A stretch of DNA of 35,758 nucleotides from Acidobacteriaceae bacterium. GTDB lineage: Bacteria > Acidobacteriota > Terriglobia > Bryobacterales > Bryobacteraceae. Under the pieces are notes generated by a model. The model did not search any database. It was not told the origin of the DNA and was given only the letters and a program-made list of their open reading frames with translations. Below are positions 32,700 to 35,758 of the stretch, piece after piece. Position 1 is the stretch's first letter. Every line of letters starts with the position of its first letter. The stretch covers positions 1 through 35,758 of the forward strand of contig JADCJL010000338.1 of the NCBI GenBank assembly GCA_020247055.1, given 5' to 3'. The translations under genes and the position numbers were made by a program.

Positions 32700-34283
32700 A
32701 TGCGGAAGCTTCTGCGGCAGCTGTTGGGTTATGAGGCCGAAGCGGTGGTGGTGCATTTCGCCTCGGGGCCAGTCGAACGGGTGCGGGCGATGTACGAAGA
32801 GATCCGTGCCCTCGAACCCGCCCGCGAACACTACGTTGTCTCGCTCGGGGAGCCGCTCGGCTTCGGCCTGCCGATTGTGCTGCATGCGCCGTCGCTGCCC
32901 GAACTGCGGATGCAGCTGGGGCCGAAGCGCATTGGGCTGGCGCCGTTTCTGCTGGGCCCGGATCCTTTATGCCGGCTTGTCTGGCAGGCGGCGCCGCGCA
33001 AGATGCTCGCGTTCAACGCGCGCGGGGAGCGGCATCACCTGCGGCTGCGGACGCTGCTGGCCTCGGCGCTGTTCGCGGCCGGGGTGCCGCTCGACCGCAT
33101 CTGGCTCCGCCCGTGGTGGTGGCCGTGGGCGCGGGAGCGGAGCCAGCCCGCCGGGCCCGGCGTTACGCTCCGCGGGCGCGACCTGGGTGGGCGGCCGCGG
33201 ATTGCGATTCTGTCGCCCTACTATCCCTGGCCCCTGGGGCATGGCGGGGCGGTCCGGATCTATTCGCTGCTGCGCGAAGCGGCGAAGGAGTTTGACATCT
33301 GGCTTTATTGCTTTGCCGAACCCGGCTGCGCGGAGAACCCGGGGCCGGTGCTTGCGCTGGTCCGCGAAGCCGTGCTGTTCCCGCTGCCGCGCTACCGCGA
33401 GCCGCGGTGGGCCAGCCTGCTGCCGCCCGAGGTGCGCGAGTACGAAAGCCCGGCCGTGCGCGAGCGCCTGGCGGGGGACCGGGGCAAGTGGCAGCTACTC
33501 CAGGTGGAGTACACCTATCTGGCCCGCTACCCGGGCGACGTGCTCGTCGAGCACGATGTGACCTTCGATCTCTATCAGCAGATGGGCGCCCGCTGGAGCG
33601 CCTGGCGCTGGCGGCGCTTTGAACGGGCCGCCCTGCCGCGGTTCCGGCGCGTCATGGCCATGGCGGAGAAAGACGCCGCGATGCTGGCCGACCCGGAGCG
33701 GGTGCGGGTACTGCCGAACGGCGTTGACCTGGCCCGGTTTCGCGCCGTGCCCGAGCCCGATGGCCAGCGCGTCCTGTTCGTGGGTTCGTTTCGTCATTTC
33801 CCCAACGTAACGGCGTTCCGTTTTCTCTGGGACGAGGTCTGGCCGCTGGTGGTGGCCGAGGAGCCGGCCGCGGTGCTGACCGTCATCGCGGGGCCGCAGC
33901 CGGAGCTCTACGCCGAGATCCCCTCCGGGCTCGATTTCCACGGTTTCGTCGCCGACGTGGTGCCTTTCTACGCGGCCGCCAACCTCGTCCTGGCGCCGAC
34001 GCTGGTTTCGGCGGGCACCAACCTCAAAGTGCTGGAAGCGATGGCCATGCGGCGTGCGGTGGTGGCCACGCCGAGCGGCTGCGACGGCCTGGGGCTGCGT
34101 CATGGCGAAAGCGTCTGGGTGGCGGCGGAGGCGGGCGCGATGGCCGCCGGGATTGTGGCGCTGCTGCGGGACCGCCCGCGGCGCGAAAGCCTCGCGCGGT
34201 GCGCCGAGCAGATTGCTATAGAACACTTTGGCTGGGAGGCGATTGGCCGGGAGCAGGCGAGGCTGTGGCGGGAGCTGCTGTGA
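32700..34283 (+). CDS. GT-B glycosyltransferase (GT4-like) with N-terminal extension
   Basis: A 527-residue protein. The C-terminal ~360 residues form a GT4-type fold: RIAILSPYYPWPLGHGGAVRIYSLLREAAKEFD at the N-lobe start; VLPNGVDLARF (Asn340, Gly341); VLFVGSFRHFPNVTAFRFLWDEVWPLV; and NLKVLEAMAMRRAVVATPSGCDGL, with Glu446 of the nucleotide-sugar site. The first ~160 residues are an extra domain with no name known to me, carrying LAFNARGERHHLRLRTLLASALFAAGVPLDRIWLRP. Members transfer sugars from nucleotide donors to surface polysaccharide or lipid; donor and acceptor are open. No membrane helix is evident. GGGAG precedes the ATG. It overlaps the GNAT gene in GTGA at its end. Confidence 0.88.
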   Translation: MRKLLRQLLGYEAEAVVVHFASGPVERVRAMYEEIRALEPAREHYVVSLGEPLGFGLPIVLHAPSLPELRMQLGPKRIGLAPFLLGPDPLCRLVWQAAPRKMLAFNARGERHHLRLRTLLASALFAAGVPLDRIWLRPWWWPWARERSQPAGPGVTLRGRDLGGRPRIAILSPYYPWPLGHGGAVRIYSLLREAAKEFDIWLYCFAEPGCAENPGPVLALVREAVLFPLPRYREPRWASLLPPEVREYESPAVRERLAGDRGKWQLLQVEYTYLARYPGDVLVEHDVTFDLYQQMGARWSAWRWRRFERAALPRFRRVMAMAEKDAAMLADPERVRVLPNGVDLARFRAVPEPDGQRVLFVGSFRHFPNVTAFRFLWDEVWPLVVAEEPAAVLTVIAGPQPELYAEIPSGLDFHGFVADVVPFYAAANLVLAPTLVSAGTNLKVLEAMAMRRAVVATPSGCDGLGLRHGESVWVAAEAGAMAAGIVALLRDRPRRESLARCAEQIAIEHFGWEAIGREQARLWRELL

Positions 34284-34633
34284 CGATTCGGCGCGGCACC
34301 CCTTCAGAAGCGCCGGCCGAATGGGCAGACTACGAGATCTGGGTGGTTGAAGTCGAGGGAGCGGTCCGGGGGTGGGCGGCCCTGCGGAGCCTCGGCGCCG
34401 GGGAGAGCGAACTGTTGCAGGTGGAGGTGGCGGCGGGGTACCGCCGGCGGGGCCTCGCGCGTGCTTTACTCCACGCGGCGCTCACGGGCACGGTGTTTCT
34501 CGAGGTGCGGGCGAGCAACGCCCCGGCCATTGCGTTGTACACCGATCTGGGGTTCGTGGTCACCGGCCGGCGGCGCGACTACTACCACGCGCCGCGCGAG
34601 GACGCCCTTGTCATGGAGCGGCGAAAGGTGTAG
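34280..34633 (+). CDS. GNAT family N-acetyltransferase
   Basis: A 117-residue GNAT protein. The acetyl-CoA motif is LLQVEVAAGYRRRGLARALLHAAL (residues ~45-68, with R-R-x-G-L-A). It is followed by VFLEVRASNAPAIALYTDLGFVVTGRRRDYY, the strand-helix pair seen in RimI-like enzymes that acetylate ribosomal protein N-termini, though such enzymes are about 150 residues and this one is short at the N-terminus. The substrate is unknown. The start is GTG in a GTGA overlap with the glycosyltransferase, with GGGAG eight bases ahead; an upstream in-frame extension to 34199 lies inside the preceding gene. Confidence 0.88.
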   Translation: MTIRRGTPSEAPAEWADYEIWVVEVEGAVRGWAALRSLGAGESELLQVEVAAGYRRRGLARALLHAALTGTVFLEVRASNAPAIALYTDLGFVVTGRRRDYYHAPREDALVMERRKV

Positions 34634-34674
34634 GGTGCGGGTAGCTGATGTACACACCAGGAGGTTCCGTTGCG

Positions 34675-34902
34675 ATGGACTTACAGAATCAGCAGCAGAT
34701 AAGAGCTCATCTGATGGCAACCAGCGAGGAGTTTCGCCTGCTGGCCCAGAAACACGCCGAGTTAGACCGGCGGCTAACCGAGATGGAGAGTCAGGATTAT
34801 CTCTCTACCGAGGAGCGGCTCGAAGAAGCCCGCCTCAAGAAGTTAAAGCTGTATGTGAAGGACCTCATGAACGAGCAGCTCTGCGGGGCGCTATCGGTCT
34901 AA
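34675..34902 (+). CDS. DUF465 family small helical protein
   Basis: A 75-residue protein. HLMATSEEFRLLAQKHAELDRRLTEMESQDYLSTEERLEEARLKKLKLYVKDLMNEQL is the DUF465 pattern, a two-helix hairpin that is charged throughout. The function of the family is unknown. The ATG at 34675 has a strong AGGAGG (34659-34664) ten bases before; an in-frame ATG at 34648 would lie before that site, so I reject it. It stands 41 bases after the GNAT gene, and its end overlaps the convergent membrane-protein gene by four bases. Confidence 0.87.
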   Translation: MDLQNQQQIRAHLMATSEEFRLLAQKHAELDRRLTEMESQDYLSTEERLEEARLKKLKLYVKDLMNEQLCGALSV

Positions 34903-35758
34903 GAGGGCCGTGGCCCGGAGGGCAAGGCGCAGGTTTGATCCCCGAAGCGATGGCGATTACGCGCCACCCACCGGTAGACCGCCTCGCCCACCGGGTTCGA
35001 TAACGGCGTTAGAAACACCAGCAGGGCCAGCACGGCGGGGCGGGGAGCCACGACTACGGCGGCCAAGGCCAGGTACCAGAAGGCCGGCAGCCAAACGGCC
35101 ATGGCCCGGAAGGCGTCATAGCCGCTGCGGATGCGGCCTCCGTTGACGGTGTACATAGCGTTGGCCAGCGTTTCCCGGCTCAGGCCCCAACGCTCGCCGA
35201 TGCCGGTCTGCTGCGCCACCCAATGAAACAGCCCGTCCCGGTCGAACTGGGTGATCCGCCTCTTGGCCTGGGCGCAAAAGCCGCACTCGCCGTCCCAGAT
35301 CACCGTAATCGGCTCCCGCGGCCATTCGAGGAACGCGAGCAGGGCAATCTGCGAGGCAAAGAAAAAGAGCGTGAAGGTCTGACCGGTGAACAGGACGAGG
35401 CCGCATTGAAACAGCGCCGCGATCCAGATGGCCGGCCTGGCCCAGCGGCGGAACAGCACGAGCACGGCCAGGGCGCCTTCGACCCCGATGGTCATCCAGC
35501 AGAATAGCTTGCCGAGCACGAGAGGCGGCAGCAGCGGCGCGGCCCAGAGGTAGAACGCGTTCTCAAGGCGCACCCCGGCCCAGTAGTCAAAGAAGCGTCC
35601 CGATTGCCAGTCCGGGTCGAGGACTTTGTTCAGTCCGGCGCCGAAGTAGAGAATCGCGACCTGCCAGCGGAGCAGCCGCGCATCGCCGATGGCGGCCAGC
35701 AGCAGCAGCAGCGCCGTGAACGTTTTGTTGTTGCCGAAGTAGGTGCGGGAGCTGAGAA
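34899..35758 (-). CDS. HTTM-type membrane protein fused to a DCC (DUF393) domain, 5' end beyond the window
   Basis: The frame stays open to the right edge, so the gene is partial. Translating from the edge gives TYFGNNKTFTALLLLLAAIGDARLL and then WQVAILYFGAGLNKVLDPDWQSGRFFDYW. This is the loop-helix pattern of HTTM (vitamin K-dependent carboxylase-like) membrane proteins. Further hydrophobic helices (AIWIAALFQCGLVLFTGQTFTLFFFASQIALLAFLEW) precede a DCC domain. The DCC motif DGECGFC is encoded at 35274-35294, with two Cys at codons 35285 and 35276, a thiol-disulfide type site. A further membrane segment, LPAFWYLALAAVVVAPRPAVLALLVFL, lies near the end. The reaction is not established. A GTG at 35573 might be mistaken for the start, but the family sequence clearly continues upstream of it. 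Confidence 0.85.
   Translation of the reverse strand, partial: LSSRTYFGNNKTFTALLLLLAAIGDARLLRWQVAILYFGAGLNKVLDPDWQSGRFFDYWAGVRLENAFYLWAAPLLPPLVLGKLFCWMTIGVEGALAVLVLFRRWARPAIWIAALFQCGLVLFTGQTFTLFFFASQIALLAFLEWPREPITVIWDGECGFCAQAKRRITQFDRDGLFHWVAQQTGIGERWGLSRETLANAMYTVNGGRIRSGYDAFRAMAVWLPAFWYLALAAVVVAPRPAVLALLVFLTPLSNPVGEAVYRWVARNRHRFGDQTCALPSGPRPS

Noticed and set aside
35697-35711. A run of five CAG triplets that looks like a microsatellite
   Set aside because: It encodes consecutive leucines (CTG on the coding strand) in a membrane helix, which is ordinary for this composition.
1-35758. tRNA or rRNA genes, CRISPR repeats, insertion sequences or attachment sites
   Set aside because: None was recognised on reading. 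Coding density leaves no gap of suitable size, and no transposase or integrase is encoded. A covariance-model scan was not possible.

Overview
The window is about 36 kb of GC-rich, densely coding bacterial chromosome. I read 28 protein genes, one of them cut by the right edge and another probably cut by the left edge. No rRNA, tRNA, insertion sequence, prophage or CRISPR array was seen, and no gene-free stretch exceeds about 150 bases. The gene content suggests an acidobacterium of the Bryobacter/Solibacter type: an Oar-like TonB receptor with an N-terminal carboxypeptidase-regulatory domain, a planctomycete-type cytochrome/DUF1549/DUF1553 protein paired with a Tat-exported DUF1501 protein, a DUF5009 membrane acetyltransferase, secreted CocE-type hydrolases, and ECF sigma and XRE-cupin regulators. 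The placement comes from gene content only; no phylogenetic marker was compared.

Layout. At 1-3.7 kb lie a hypothetical gene, a convergent TIM-barrel glycosidase-like gene, and a divergent ABC-F ATPase. From 10.0 kb leftwards to 3.7 kb runs a minus-strand series: DUF5009 acetyltransferase, two-domain M16 peptidase, YceH-like protein, secreted CocE/NonD hydrolase. Diverging from it at 10.0-13.8 kb is the PSCyt1-DUF1549-DUF1553 / DUF1501 pair. A DUF2891 gene converges on that pair and diverges from a second CocE/NonD hydrolase (14.9-16.8 kb). A large TonB-dependent receptor (16.9-20.35 kb, minus) diverges from a gene for a membrane-anchored protein with a putative DNA-binding N-terminus (20.5-21.7 kb).

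From 29.4 kb down to 21.7 kb is a compact minus-strand run of eight genes: ECF sigma factor, phoH, ybeY, CNNM/CorC-type protein, era, BON protein, gltX, NodU-type carbamoyltransferase. All internal gaps after the sigma factor are 31 bases or less, and several genes overlap. The phoH-ybeY-corC-era core serves RNA processing and ribosome maturation. The BON protein and the carbamoyltransferase are accessory additions. Diverging from the sigma gene is an XRE-cupin regulator, then a plus-strand series: a degenerate peptidase-like exported protein, MFS transporter, GT-B glycosyltransferase, GNAT acetyltransferase, DUF465 protein. Finally a minus-strand HTTM/DCC-type membrane protein runs off the right edge.

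No complete new defence or biosynthetic system is evident. The best leads are: the TonB receptor/membrane-regulator divergon with a 9-bp-arm dyad between the genes; the sigma/XRE divergent region, where a perfect palindrome overlaps a promoter-like element; a carbamoyltransferase with altered motifs at the end of a housekeeping operon; an apparently catalytically dead gluzincin-like protein; and a 12-bp tandem repeat inside a signal-peptide coding region.
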